Shown one piece after another: positions 18,750 through 27,025 of a DNA stretch of 64,000 nt (its first letter is position 1; each line of letters starts with the position of its first letter). The DNA comes from Paraburkholderia silvatlantica (GTDB lineage: Bacteria; Pseudomonadota; Gammaproteobacteria; Burkholderiales; Burkholderiaceae). A program made the translations under genes and the position numbers. The stretch is from the NCBI RefSeq assembly GCF_003096715.1, contig NZ_QEOL01000001.1, forward strand, positions 310,001 to 374,000, written 5' to 3'. Under the pieces are notes generated by a model. The model worked only from the letters and a program-made list of their open reading frames with translations, was not told where the DNA came from and searched no databases.

Positions 18750-20006
18750 ATGAGTGACATGACATCAGCAAAGCCGTATCACATTGCGAAGCGTGTGGTT
18801 TGGGAAGCGTATCAACTGGTGAGAGCCAACGGTGGTGCTGCGGGCGTGGATGATGAAACCATTGCCATGTTCGAGCAAAACCTGTCGGGGAATCTGTATA
18901 AGCTCTGGAACCGGATGTCGTCGGGGTCGTACTTCCCGCCGCCGGTCAGGCAAGTGGAGATCCCCAAGGCCAAGGGTGGTACCAGAAAGTTGGGCGTGCC
19001 CACTGTATCTGACAGAATCGCACAGACTGCTGTCAAGCTCATGATTGAGCCGGCTCTCGATCCGATATTCCATGAGGATTCCTATGGATATCGTCCAAGA
19101 AGGTCGGCGAAACAGGCGATCTCGGTGACACGCAAGCGTTGCTGGCAGTATGACTGGGTTGTTGAGTTTGACATCAAGGCGGCGTTCGACCAGATCGACC
19201 ATACGTTGCTGATGAGGGCGGTGCGAAACCACATCAAGGAAGACTGGATCTTGCTGTACATCGAGCGGTGGCTGACTGCACCGTTCGAAACCGCGGACGG
19301 GGCTAGTTTGCCCCGCACGCGGGGTACACCCCAAGGCGGTGTGGTCAGTCCGATCTTGATGAATCTGTTCATGCACTACGCGTTCGATAGCTGGATAGGT
19401 CGAACCTGGCCACAGTGCCCCTTTGCGCGCTACGCCGACGATGCGGTGGTTCACTGCCGTACTCAGGCGCAAGCGGAAGAAGTGATGCGGTCCATTGCAT
19501 CACGACTGGAGGCGTGTGGCCTGACGATGCATCCGGAGAAGTCGAAAATTGTGTACTGCAGGGATAGCAACCGGACCAGCACTTATCCGAACGTGCAGTT
19601 TACGTTCCTGGGGTTCACGTTTCGGCCTCGGGAAGCGCTTAACACTCAACATAACCGGCGATTCACCAGCTTTCTGCCAGCGGTGAGTAATGAGGCGCTT
19701 AAACGGATGAGAAAGGAGGTACGGGAATGGCGGCTGCATCGGCGCACCTCAGCTACGTTGGCAGACCTCGCGGAGCACTGTAACCTGATCATACAAGGGT
19801 GGTGGAACTACTACGGTGCATTCTATCAACGGGCAATACGCGGCTTGTTTCGCTACATCGATAGCAAGCTGTGGCGGTGGGCCCGGCGCAAGTACAAGAC
19901 GCTGGCGCGGCGCAAGCTGCGGAGCGTAGAGTGGCTACGCAAGATAAAGGAAGTCGAGCCAAGGTTGTTCACTCACTGGCGCTTGGTCAGGGTAATGGCT
20001 GGGTAA
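18750..20006 (+). CDS. ltrA: Group II intron reverse transcriptase/maturase
   Basis: 418 residues. Reverse-transcriptase blocks are in order: GVDDETI near the start, the PKAKGGTRKLGVPTVSDR block, VVEFDIKAAFDQIDH, RGTPQGGVVSPILMNL, the catalytic FARYADDAVVHC (YADD) and FLGFTFRP. The maturase X domain follows (GWWNYYGAFY, WRWARRKY). The protein ends at VRVMAG without an HNH endonuclease domain, so mobility would depend on replication forks or another endonuclease. It binds domain IV of its own intron RNA, aids splicing and makes cDNA. Start is ATG 18750 with GGGG just upstream; ATG 18759 is an alternative. Confidence 0.93.
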   Translation: MSDMTSAKPYHIAKRVVWEAYQLVRANGGAAGVDDETIAMFEQNLSGNLYKLWNRMSSGSYFPPPVRQVEIPKAKGGTRKLGVPTVSDRIAQTAVKLMIEPALDPIFHEDSYGYRPRRSAKQAISVTRKRCWQYDWVVEFDIKAAFDQIDHTLLMRAVRNHIKEDWILLYIERWLTAPFETADGASLPRTRGTPQGGVVSPILMNLFMHYAFDSWIGRTWPQCPFARYADDAVVHCRTQAQAEEVMRSIASRLEACGLTMHPEKSKIVYCRDSNRTSTYPNVQFTFLGFTFRPREALNTQHNRRFTSFLPAVSNEALKRMRKEVREWRLHRRTSATLADLAEHCNLIIQGWWNYYGAFYQRAIRGLFRYIDSKLWRWARRKYKTLARRKLRSVEWLRKIKEVEPRLFTHWRLVRVMAG

Positions 20007-20009
20007 TGG

Positions 20010-20083
20010 GAGCCGTATGAGGTGGGAGCCTCACGTACGGTTCTGGGAGCGCCTCGGGGTGAAACTCCCCGGGGCGACTCACC
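20010..20083 (+). ncRNA. Group II intron domains V and VI
   Basis: Domain V spans 20010-20043 (34 nt) and starts GAGCCGTATGAGG with the catalytic AGC triad; its partner strand is CCTCACGTACGGTTC. Domain VI is a stem of CGCCTCGGGG (20050-20059) with CCCCGGGGCG (20067-20076). Below it GAG 20047-20049 pairs with CTC 20078-20080, leaving A 20077 bulged as the branch-point adenosine, 7 nt from the 3' end counting the A itself. All parts essential for lariat splicing appear present. Confidence 0.88.
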
Positions 20084-20099
20084 TTGCGAAGGGGTCGGT

Positions 20100-20990
20100 G
20101 TGAAGTACGCGTGGATCGAACGACATAGCCGGCAATGGCCGGTTTCCGTGGCCTGCCAGGCGCTGGGCGTCAGTCCCAGCGGTTATCACAACCGTAAGGC
20201 CCGCGACGTTGATCCTGATCGGCCGCGCCGACGCATCAGCAACGACGCGTTGCTGGTCCACATTCGCGCCGTCCACGCCGAATCCAAAGGCGAGTACGGC
20301 TGGCCGCGCGTGTGGAAAAAGCTGCTTGCGCAAGGCATTCGCGTGAGCAAGGACCGGGTTCAGCGGCTCATGAAGCTGCACGGCATCAAGGCGCGCACCA
20401 AGCGGCGCTTCAAAGCCACGACCGACAGCAAGCACAATCTGCCGGTCGCGCCGAACCTGCTGCAACGTGACTTCTCGCCGGCGAAACCCGATCAGGTCTG
20501 GACGACAGACATCACCTATCTCTGGACCGACGAGGGCTGGCTGTACCTGACGGTCATCCTGGACCTGTTCAGTCGTCAGGTCGTGGGATGGTCGCTCAAG
20601 CCGCACATGCGCACGGAGCTGGTTTCTGACGCGTTGCGAATGGCGTGGTTCCGGCGTCGGCCGGAGGCCGGACTGATCGTACATAGCGACCGTGGGAGCC
20701 AGTATTGCAGCGCCGAGTTCCAGGACCTGCTCAAGAGTTACGGCATGCGCAGTTCGATGAGCCGCCGAGCAAATTGTTGGGACAACGCGCCGACCGAGAG
20801 CCTGTGGGGATCGCTGAAGCAGGCGCGCATTCACGGTCAACGCTTTGCGACGCGTCGCGAAGCAATGGACGAGGTGATCGACTGGTTGAGCTTCTACAAT
20901 CATGGGCGTCTGCACTCGACGTTGAACTACGTCAGTCCGATGCAATTTGAACAAAACTGGCACGCCGCCCAGCGAAAGCAAGCGGCATAA
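20100..20990 (+). CDS. IS3-family transposase OrfB (DDE integrase domain)
   Basis: The OrfB part has the HTH_21 region (GEYGWPRVWKKLLAQGIRVS) and an rve DDE catalytic core with WTTDITYL, IVHSDRGSQY and WDNAPTESLWGSLK supplying the two aspartates and the glutamate. Its frame is -1 relative to OrfA, as expected for programmed frameshifting. The GTG at 20100 is only a nominal start; normally OrfB is made as a fusion with OrfA. Because the intron lies between the slippery site and OrfB, the fusion can be produced only from spliced RNA. Confidence 0.9.
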   Translation: MKYAWIERHSRQWPVSVACQALGVSPSGYHNRKARDVDPDRPRRRISNDALLVHIRAVHAESKGEYGWPRVWKKLLAQGIRVSKDRVQRLMKLHGIKARTKRRFKATTDSKHNLPVAPNLLQRDFSPAKPDQVWTTDITYLWTDEGWLYLTVILDLFSRQVVGWSLKPHMRTELVSDALRMAWFRRRPEAGLIVHSDRGSQYCSAEFQDLLKSYGMRSSMSRRANCWDNAPTESLWGSLKQARIHGQRFATRREAMDEVIDWLSFYNHGRLHSTLNYVSPMQFEQNWHAAQRKQAA

Positions 20991-21100
20991 TAAACGCTCG
21001 GTTAGCGGATACGAAATTCGCGGGCAACGTCACACCTTGTGTGTATCGGTGCGAATCTTCTCTAGTGGTCAAGCTTTCGGATTGTCGGTTTCGTTGATGA

Positions 21101-21131
21101 CGCAGGCGTGACGCCTGCGCGGTGATTTTTT
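21101..21131 (+). terminator. Candidate rho-independent terminator downstream of the IS element
   Basis: CGCAGGCG-TGA-CGCCTGCG forms an 8-bp G+C-rich stem (21101-21119), followed after six bases by TTTTTT (21126-21131) on the plus strand. The orientation would stop transcripts leaving the IS3 element. Confidence 0.5.
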
Positions 21132-21291
21132 GATTCGGCAATCGAGTCATGGCCGGGAGCACGGTTTCCGCTGATCCAGTTTATCTTTGAAATTTGACTA
21201 TTATGATAATAATACTTATCTAAATGACTGCATTGCGGGTCAATTTCTTGAGTAGTCTCGCGTGCATTCGCCAGTCTGAAGGATGGTTGAC

Positions 21292-21329
21292 GTCCCTGCG
21301 CAGGCGCTGTCGTGAGCGTGCGCAGGGAC
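21292..21329 (-). terminator. Strong hairpin just downstream of the patatin gene
   Basis: GTCCCTGCGCA (21292-21302) is perfectly complementary to TGCGCAGGGAC (21319-21329), an 11-bp stem with a 16-base loop, 19 bases after the minus-strand patatin stop codon. There is no T-tract, so it may be a rho-assisted terminator or an RNA-stabilising hairpin. Confidence 0.4.
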
Positions 21330-21348
21330 CATGCGCAGGCTAGTGCAA

Positions 21349-23184
21349 TCACGCGTCTGGGTAGAGATCGTTATCGGTTGGTAATGGCTTGGTGATATAG
21401 GGCGTCGAAGGTTCTGTCGGAAGGCTGCGAGTTTGCAGGTCCTTTTGCACGGCTGCGATCGCGCGATTCAGCACCTCACCTTTGACGAACCACACCCCCA
21501 CGCCAGAAAGCCATCTTTTCCATCCGCTGATTCCCGCCATCGCGAGCGATGCGTCCACCACGCGCTTGATTCGGGTGTTGGCTTGCGACCTCAATGCTTT
21601 AAGGTCGACGGGACGAGTAGGCCACGGAGGCAATGGTTCGGGATCCGCCAACGTCCCCACGACAGGAATGATGGGAATTTCCTGGTTCGCTGCGAGCGCC
21701 CAGCGTTGACGAAACATCAGGTCTTGGGGGAAAAGAGGATTGGACGCGGGCAAGGTAAAGTAATTCGAGAGAAATTGCTGACAGTTTCGACGCCCCAGAA
21801 GATAGTCATGGCGACGATATTCCTCTTCGAGAAAGCCTCCAAAGCCGCCTAAAGCGCCGCTTGCGAGATCGAAAGCGCTGCTCGGATCCCGAGTGCCGTC
21901 GGAGCGCTTTCTGCTCGGAGCAATCAGAAAGCGGCTGAAGACGCTGTCGTCCAGCGCGAGCGCAAGGTCAACTGGATTGAATCGGGCCTGATTCTTCCAG
22001 GCGCCGAGCAGTCCAATGCCTGACGAGATCAGGTTGCCGCTCCTGCCTGACTCCTGTTTATTGAAATCGGTGATCAACGCGTCGGCAAATGGATCGATCA
22101 TGATCAGTGCCCGCTTGGCCAGTAAGCCGTCGCGTTCGTTGCGCGCGACAGTCCCAGCCATTTCCGCTCTGGCTAGATCAAGCGGCTCGTTATCCATTGT
22201 GCCTCCGTCAACGACGAATTCGTCGAAATACGGATAAGGCGGAGTCGGCGTCACGCCGTTAATTGTAGAGGCCCATGCAGGTGTGAGCCATATGGGCTTG
22301 TTTCCGACGCCCGTCACGTAGCGCCAGTTCAGATCCGAGACGTTGCGCTTTTCCAGTCGCGGTGCAAGTCCGATAGGGAATGCGCCCGAGCCCAATGCCG
22401 CATTGCCGAGGCTCGCCCACCCGACATCGGTCGCCTTCGGCTGACCGATGTTGGTGGCTAACGGCATGTCGTCGGGGCGGCGCCGGATGGGCATGCCATT
22501 GAAGCCAATGGAGAAGCTCCTGTACGACTTGTGCAGCGACATCGCAAGGCCTTCGTTCGTATTCCCGTTTAGATTCAGGAAGTACGGAATGCCGCGCAAT
22601 CCACCCTGCGTGAAGATGAAACGGACGCGGCCGTCGAGATATGGGCGATGTTTGACCTTCGCTTTGTAATTCAGCGAGTCATCGGTGATGGATTGCAGGA
22701 TTGTGGAATCGAGCGCCGAGCGGACCACTGGCGACTTTCCGACGAGGTCATGCACAGCGAGCAACTTGTCGATGCTGATGCGCTTGACCCAGGCGTCGTA
22801 GAAAGGATTGGACTTGTCGTTGTCACCGGAGCGGACGTGATGGAAATCGTACTGCAATGCTACGGCGGCGATTGCCCCGTTCATGCTTCCGGCCGAAGCC
22901 CCGGCGATCACGCGGATCCGCACGCGGTGCATGGGCACGTCCTGCTTTTCACTTTTGGCGGCCTCCCAGGCGTCCAGTGCCTCGACGAGATAGTCAAGGA
23001 CGCCTGCACTGTATGCTCCAGCAGATATTGCGCCAGCAAGCACGAGGCCGATGTCGAACACGCCGGCCTCAGGATCGGGTTCTCTTTCGATATAAGGATC
23101 GATATCGGGATCCGGCGTATTCGATTCAGCACCGGAACTAATGGATGCGCCCGATGAGAAAATTGATGTGTCCTGTTCTGACAT
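21349..23184 (-). CDS. Patatin-like phospholipase
   Basis: 611 residues, start ATG 23184 with GGAG ~10 bases upstream; the longer frame to 23394 lacks family character. The patatin catalytic parts are present: an oxyanion-hole region GAISAGAYSAG (~51-61), the nucleophile elbow GASAG (Ser ~97) and the dyad aspartate in VVDGGTMDN (Asp ~326). It is about twice the length of minimal patatins, with a long C-terminal region of unknown role. No signal peptide. Such enzymes release fatty acids from membrane lipids. It is divergent from a heme peroxidase across 649 bp; a lipid-release plus lipid-oxidation pairing is inferred. Confidence 0.87.
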   Translation of the reverse strand: MSEQDTSIFSSGASISSGAESNTPDPDIDPYIEREPDPEAGVFDIGLVLAGAISAGAYSAGVLDYLVEALDAWEAAKSEKQDVPMHRVRIRVIAGASAGSMNGAIAAVALQYDFHHVRSGDNDKSNPFYDAWVKRISIDKLLAVHDLVGKSPVVRSALDSTILQSITDDSLNYKAKVKHRPYLDGRVRFIFTQGGLRGIPYFLNLNGNTNEGLAMSLHKSYRSFSIGFNGMPIRRRPDDMPLATNIGQPKATDVGWASLGNAALGSGAFPIGLAPRLEKRNVSDLNWRYVTGVGNKPIWLTPAWASTINGVTPTPPYPYFDEFVVDGGTMDNEPLDLARAEMAGTVARNERDGLLAKRALIMIDPFADALITDFNKQESGRSGNLISSGIGLLGAWKNQARFNPVDLALALDDSVFSRFLIAPSRKRSDGTRDPSSAFDLASGALGGFGGFLEEEYRRHDYLLGRRNCQQFLSNYFTLPASNPLFPQDLMFRQRWALAANQEIPIIPVVGTLADPEPLPPWPTRPVDLKALRSQANTRIKRVVDASLAMAGISGWKRWLSGVGVWFVKGEVLNRAIAAVQKDLQTRSLPTEPSTPYITKPLPTDNDLYPDA

Positions 23185-23833
23185 GTTTGACACGCTCCAT
23201 GAATAACACGCCCGCAGAGAAGCTGCCGTCGAGCCGAACGCCCAACGTAGGCACCTCATGAATCCCATGAACGTTTGCTGCACTAGGAGATCTGAATTCC
23301 GCAGGTAGCTTGTGGAAAGATGACTACGCTGGATGATAGGGCGAACTGAACTCGTTATTTGGGATTTTTGATTGATCAGTGCGCTTTGCCACACTGCGAT
23401 GCAGAATCTACAGCCGTCAGTGGATGTGATTCACTAGCATGGTGCTTCGAGTGAAGTCTGAGTTAATTTTATTAAGTGATCGATTCATCATTGATTCCTT
23501 ACATTTAATTAATAAACTGGACTCGGTTTGCAAATGTCGCGCGATTTAAGGACCTGCGATGCTGCACGTCGGCATTAAAAGTATGGATCGGAAACCGATT
23601 CAAATATGGATTACACGCTTGCGCTTGACATCGACTGTACCTATATTGGGTTGCGGTACCGCGCCTGAACCGTTGCGCACAAATCAGGCGATTGGCTGCC
23701 AGACAGAAGAGATTCTCCGAACCAAAAAATTCCGAAGCAGACGTCCAAGAGTAGCGTCGCTCTGACCGGAGCGATGTGTTACTTAGATTTTTCAGAATAT
23801 TAGATAGCAATGCTTACTTAATAAGGAGGCGAA
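23185..23833. promoter_or_regulatory. 649-bp A+T-rich divergent promoter region
   Basis: This gap separates the divergent patatin and heme peroxidase genes. It is much richer in A+T than the rest of the window (for example around 23460-23520) and holds no supportable gene. It ends with an AGGAGG ribosome site at about 23822-23828 for the peroxidase. Specific promoter boxes cannot be assigned with confidence. Confidence 0.45.
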
Positions 23834-25540
23834 ATGGACGGGAACGGACACGGATTCATTACCCAGCAGAGGCAGATCCCTTTTACGAATCTTTTCCCCT
23901 TGAGGGATGGAATATATCCCGCGAGCAAGTTGTTGGCCTTGTCGAAGTTGATGCAAGGCGCTGTTGATACCGTGAAAGACGGGCCCGATCCCGAAGAGAA
24001 TCTTTGGCTCCCGGCTGGCTATACCTACTTTGGTCAGTTCGTCGATCACGATTTGACTTTCGACAGCACGTCATCGCTCGATCCGGCGCTCACACTGGAG
24101 GACAAAAGTCGCGTGCCGACAAATCTGCGCACGCCGCGACTCGATCTTGATTGCATCTACGGCGATGGTCCTGCTGCCCAGCCATTCATGTATGCCGCTG
24201 ATGGTGCCACTCTGCTATACGGCGGCACAGGCCAGCCGCAACTTCAGGCAAATCCGAACGGCCTCGTAGCAAGCGTTACGGCCACGTGGGACTTGCTGCG
24301 CGCTCCAAACGGTCGCGCCATTATTGGTGACAAACGCAACGACGAAAACTCGATCGTCTGCCAGATTCAGCTGGCAATGATCAAGTATCACAACAAGATC
24401 GTCGAGTTGCTCAGCGGCGAAAATTCAGACAGTTGGCTTGTGCCGGGAGATATTTTCGAATCGGCGCGCACCGAAGTGCGCTGGACATATCAGCGCATTG
24501 TCGTAGAGGACTTTTTACCACGCATCATTCGGGGAGAGGTGCTGAACGACCTGCAAGGCCTGAGCTTTGAACAGCGCAAGGAATGCTACGTGCTTTATCC
24601 GGATAAGGATGGCATCAGGAACAATCTGCCGCGCGAGTTCGTCGCTGCAGCATATCGTTACGGGCATTCTGGCGTGCGCACGGGGTACCGTCTTAACCCC
24701 CAGACACGTCTTTCAATCTTTCCCGCCAGCAATCAGACTGATCAGAGTGTTGACAGCATGCTTGGCTTCGACCCGCTTCCTCAGCATCACATCATCGACG
24801 ACTGGGGCCGGTTCTTTCCTGACAGCGATCCAGGCGCGGATATCGGGGATGCCGGCAGGATAGCCGCGGACGATACGCCTGATCCGAGTGTGCGGCTTCA
24901 GTTCGCCTACAAGCTCGACCCGACGCTGGTGGATCCGCTCACGGTGTTGCCGCCTGGCGTGGCTGGCTCAACCGCGACAAGCGAAGCGAAGGAACAGGTT
25001 GATAACAAGCTTCCGAATCCCGATCGTCCGTCGCTTGCTCTGCTCAATCTTTTGCGCGGCAACGCCTATCGTCTTGTAAGTGGTCAAACAGTGGCCGAGA
25101 AGCTTCAGGCGGCCGGAAAGGGCAGCGGGCCGCTTCCCGCAGACAGGCTCGTCGTCAGACTGGAAACGGACGAACGGCCGGAGAACGATGCCGACCCCAA
25201 GTCGCAGGCTTTCAAGTGGACACCGATCGATCCAGATTTGCAAACAGATACGCCGCTCTGGTTCTATATTCTGGCCGAAGCTCAGGCACCGATACTCGAC
25301 ACGGTGACCGGCGGCGCGAGCGGCGTCTTCTCAGAGAACGATCTGCTGAACGGAGCTGGTGCGCTCACACAACTTGGTTGGGTCGGTGGGCGTATCGTAG
25401 CGGAGGTGATTTACGGCATTCTCGATTCGGATGCTGACTCTTACGTGCGTGACAGCAAGGGTTCTGCGTGGAGACCGCGGTTTGCGATCGGCGGTCCGGT
25501 GCGCATGAGAGGACTCCTCGACTTCATAGTGAAGGCCTGA
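23834..25540 (+). CDS. Animal-type heme peroxidase (peroxidase-cyclooxygenase superfamily)
   Basis: 568 residues with an excellent AGGAGG ribosome site. Superfamily landmarks are in place: the distal histidine in FGQFVDHDLTFD (His ~72), the catalytic arginine region GDKRNDENSIV (Arg ~168) followed by the helix AMIKYHNKIV, and the proximal heme-ligand histidine in AYRYGHSGVRTGY (His ~278). Family members use heme and peroxide to oxidise halides or organic substrates, or oxygenate fatty acids. No signal peptide is visible, unlike secreted peroxidases. It is paired divergently with a patatin phospholipase, suggesting fatty acids as substrates; this is inference. Confidence 0.88.
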   Translation: MDGNGHGFITQQRQIPFTNLFPLRDGIYPASKLLALSKLMQGAVDTVKDGPDPEENLWLPAGYTYFGQFVDHDLTFDSTSSLDPALTLEDKSRVPTNLRTPRLDLDCIYGDGPAAQPFMYAADGATLLYGGTGQPQLQANPNGLVASVTATWDLLRAPNGRAIIGDKRNDENSIVCQIQLAMIKYHNKIVELLSGENSDSWLVPGDIFESARTEVRWTYQRIVVEDFLPRIIRGEVLNDLQGLSFEQRKECYVLYPDKDGIRNNLPREFVAAAYRYGHSGVRTGYRLNPQTRLSIFPASNQTDQSVDSMLGFDPLPQHHIIDDWGRFFPDSDPGADIGDAGRIAADDTPDPSVRLQFAYKLDPTLVDPLTVLPPGVAGSTATSEAKEQVDNKLPNPDRPSLALLNLLRGNAYRLVSGQTVAEKLQAAGKGSGPLPADRLVVRLETDERPENDADPKSQAFKWTPIDPDLQTDTPLWFYILAEAQAPILDTVTGGASGVFSENDLLNGAGALTQLGWVGGRIVAEVIYGILDSDADSYVRDSKGSAWRPRFAIGGPVRMRGLLDFIVKA

Positions 25541-25563
25541 CAGCCACGGGCTACCGTCGGGCA

Positions 25564-25755
25564 TCAGTGCCTGTGATCCAGGCGCCGGGTGAAAAACTCG
25601 CGCGCCAACTGGATCACTGATATCACCTGGGTTTCGTAGCGCTCGTAGCCGCAGCGAATCGCCATGTCGCCAAGGCCGGCGCCAGCCATGGCCGACATGG
25701 CGATCATCGCGATCGCGGTTACCGTGACGCTGCCGAGAATCCCCGGCAGCGATTC
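25564..25755 (-). pseudogene. Methionine ABC permease MetI, C-terminal fragment
   Basis: The minus strand reads ESLPGILGSVTVTAIAMIAM then SAMAGAGLGDMAIRCGYERY, which matches the EAA-loop-following region and last transmembrane helices of MetI-type D-methionine permeases (SAMAGA.G.GGLGD.AIR.GY.R). The end is shortened (FFTRRLDHRH) and the upstream half is missing. No MetN or MetQ gene is near. A decayed fragment marking an old rearrangement. Confidence 0.65.
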
Positions 25756-25782
25756 GGGCCTTGCGCTCGACCGCGATGCCAT

Positions 25783-26134
25783 CGCGCGTGGCGTAAGCCG
25801 TGCCGGACATCGGCGATTATTATTTTGGGTGCGACCCTAAAAGATTGATAATTTCTTATATGTCAACCTGTGCGCCCGTGGCTGAAGCCATTCGACGCAA
25901 CTAACGGTCAGATCGCTTCCCGTTCTTGAAAATCGGTTGCCGGCGCCGTGTACACAAGGGTTTTCCAGCTATCCACGCTGTCTTCGGACGACGCAGGGGC
26001 TGTTGCCCATGCCGTTCACTGCCAACGGAGACGACTGCCAGCACGCGGCCCGTTTATGGGTTCAAATTTCCCTACGTTCGCCTGAAGTCGAACTTTATGG
26101 ACGAGAATCCCATCGACAGTCCACCTGGGATCAT
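25783..26134. other. 352-bp gap without a supportable gene
   Basis: Between the metI fragment and the toxin-antitoxin operator. Short frames exist but show no family signature. An A+T-rich patch at 25810-25862 may mark a junction. Confidence 0.4.
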
Positions 26135-26163
26135 ATAAACTAAGTCCGATGAACTAAGTTTAT
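26135..26163. promoter_or_regulatory. Repeats upstream of the Phd/PIN toxin-antitoxin pair
   Basis: AACTAAGT occurs twice as a direct repeat (26138-26145 and 26152-26159), and the outer bases form an inverted repeat ATAAACT (26135-26141) / AGTTTAT (26157-26163). This lies 11 bases before the antitoxin ATG, where Phd-type antitoxins normally bind to autoregulate. Function inferred. Confidence 0.5.
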
Positions 26164-26173
26164 TAGGCGCGAC

Positions 26174-26425
26174 ATGCACACCTACAACATCCATGAGGCG
26201 AAGACCCAGCTTTCCCGGCTGGTCGACGAAGCTGTCCACGACGGCGAACCATTCATTATCGCGAAGGCCGGCAGGCCGCTCGTGAAGGTTGTGCCCCTCG
26301 ATGCGCCGGCCGTCACGCAGCAGCGGCGGATCGGTTTCATGGCCGGCCAGATTCAGGTTCCAGCCGACTTCGACACGATGGGCGCCGATGAGATCGCCGG
26401 GCTGTTCGAGGGCAAGGACGCATGA
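26174..26425 (+). CDS. Phd/YefM-family antitoxin
   Basis: 83 residues. The N-terminal YNIHEAKTQLSRLVDEA and PFIIAKAGRPLVKVVPLD are the standard Phd/YefM DNA-binding fold; the C-terminal IQVPADFDTMGADEIAGLFEG is the toxin-wrapping tail typical of partners of PIN toxins. It neutralises the downstream toxin and represses the operon, probably at the repeats immediately upstream. Its stop overlaps the toxin ATG by 4 bases, indicating coupled translation. Confidence 0.93.
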   Translation: MHTYNIHEAKTQLSRLVDEAVHDGEPFIIAKAGRPLVKVVPLDAPAVTQQRRIGFMAGQIQVPADFDTMGADEIAGLFEGKDA

Positions 26426-26808
26426 AGCTGTTGCTCGACACGCATCTGCTGCTGTGGGCGGCCGCGGGCGCCGCGGAGCTGTCGGCCGGGGCGCGGGCCT
26501 TGATCGGGGACCCGGACCATACCCCGCAGTTCAGCGTCGCCAGCCTGTGGGAAATCGCAATCAAGCGCGCCCTGAACCGCGCCGATTTCCAGGTCGAGCC
26601 GCGGGTGCTGCGCCGGAACCTGCTCGACAACGGCTATGAGGAATTGCCGGTGCTCAGCACGCACGTGATGGCCCTCGAAGGGCTGCCCCCAATCCACCGC
26701 GACCCGTTCGACCGGCTGCTGGTCGCCCAGGCGATCGCCGAAGGCGTCACGCTGCTCACCCATGACGAATCGGTCGCCCGTTACCCGGGCCCGGTGCGGC
26801 ACGTCTGA
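26422..26808 (+). CDS. PIN-domain ribonuclease toxin (VapC-like)
   Basis: 128 residues of a PIN domain: LLLDTHLLLWA gives the first catalytic Asp, SLWEIAIK the conserved Glu, and RDPFDRLLVAQAI the later Asp cluster, ending with LLTHDESV. Family members cleave RNA with Mg2+; many target tRNA or rRNA. Start ATG 26422 overlaps the antitoxin stop (ATGA). The pair stands at the left border of the helicase/SWIM region and next to an IS5 fragment, consistent with accessory DNA. Confidence 0.93.
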   Translation: MKLLLDTHLLLWAAAGAAELSAGARALIGDPDHTPQFSVASLWEIAIKRALNRADFQVEPRVLRRNLLDNGYEELPVLSTHVMALEGLPPIHRDPFDRLLVAQAIAEGVTLLTHDESVARYPGPVRHV

Positions 26809-27025
26809 ATGAGCCCCAGCCGAACCCATTGCCCGCAACAGCCAGCGCAAGGTATAGCCGGCGGCACAGGGCAGTGTATGCAGGGCGTCGTCCAATTGAC
26901 CTTGCAACTGGCAACGATCCATCCGGTGGTCCGACCTGAGGTGGCCCACCACGTGGCTACGTTTGAGCCACCGCCGTTGTCGCCGGGTCAGCGACTTGTA
27001 CTTGCCGCGATGAATGATCTCGAGC
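26809..27025 (-). pseudogene. IS5-family transposase, C-terminal fragment
   Basis: The minus strand reads KRSHVVGHLRSDHRMDRCQL then QGQLDDALHTLPCAAGYTLR and WLLRAMGSAG, the well-known C-terminal region of IS5-family transposases (IEP.IGHLK.DHRM.R..LKG..GDALHA..CAAG.N.RWLLRA). The catalytic DDE residues that precede it are absent; the frame begins near 27025. It abuts the PIN toxin stop. Transposition debris. Confidence 0.8.

Larger units (their letters stand above)
18225..20083 (+). mobile_element. Group II intron with intact ribozyme ends and encoded maturase
   Basis: The 5' end GTGTGTCACG fits the GUGYG consensus. Domains I-III (18225-18749) precede the maturase ORF in domain IV; domains V and VI follow it. 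A candidate EBS1, AGTACGC at 18471-18477, is fully complementary to GCGTACT, the last seven bases of the 5' exon (18218-18224), so the intron sits at a site it can recognise. The 3' end at 20083 is supported by domain VI, whose bulged A is near the end, and by restoration of the orfA frame across the junction TACT/TTGCG. It is a complete, probably splicing-competent 1859-nt element. Confidence 0.85.
17907..21013 (+). mobile_element. IS3-family insertion sequence interrupted by a group II intron
   Basis: The element carries orfA and orfB of an IS3-family transposase separated by a 1.86-kb group II intron. Imperfect terminal inverted repeats are visible: CGTATCCGTTACTGAG at the left (from 17907) and, reading inward on the other strand, CGTATCCGCTAACCGAG at the right (to 21013). 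The outside bases are AAA on both sides (17904-17906 and 21014-21016), consistent with a 3-bp target duplication, though weak in an A-rich flank. Without the intron the IS would be about 1.25 kb, normal for the family. Exact ends are my estimate. Confidence 0.8.
21014..21348. other. 335-bp A+T-richer gap with two hairpins
   Basis: No gene. It contains a terminator-like hairpin at 21101-21131 and a second strong hairpin at 21292-21329 next to the stop of the patatin gene. Bases 21180-21230 are notably A+T rich, like the region between the patatin and peroxidase genes. Confidence 0.5.

Noticed and set aside
26353-26952. A 199-codon minus-strand frame starting with an IS5-like sequence and running through the PIN toxin
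   Set aside because: Only the first ~55 codons resemble a transposase; the remainder is antisense to the toxin. Recorded as a transposase fragment instead.
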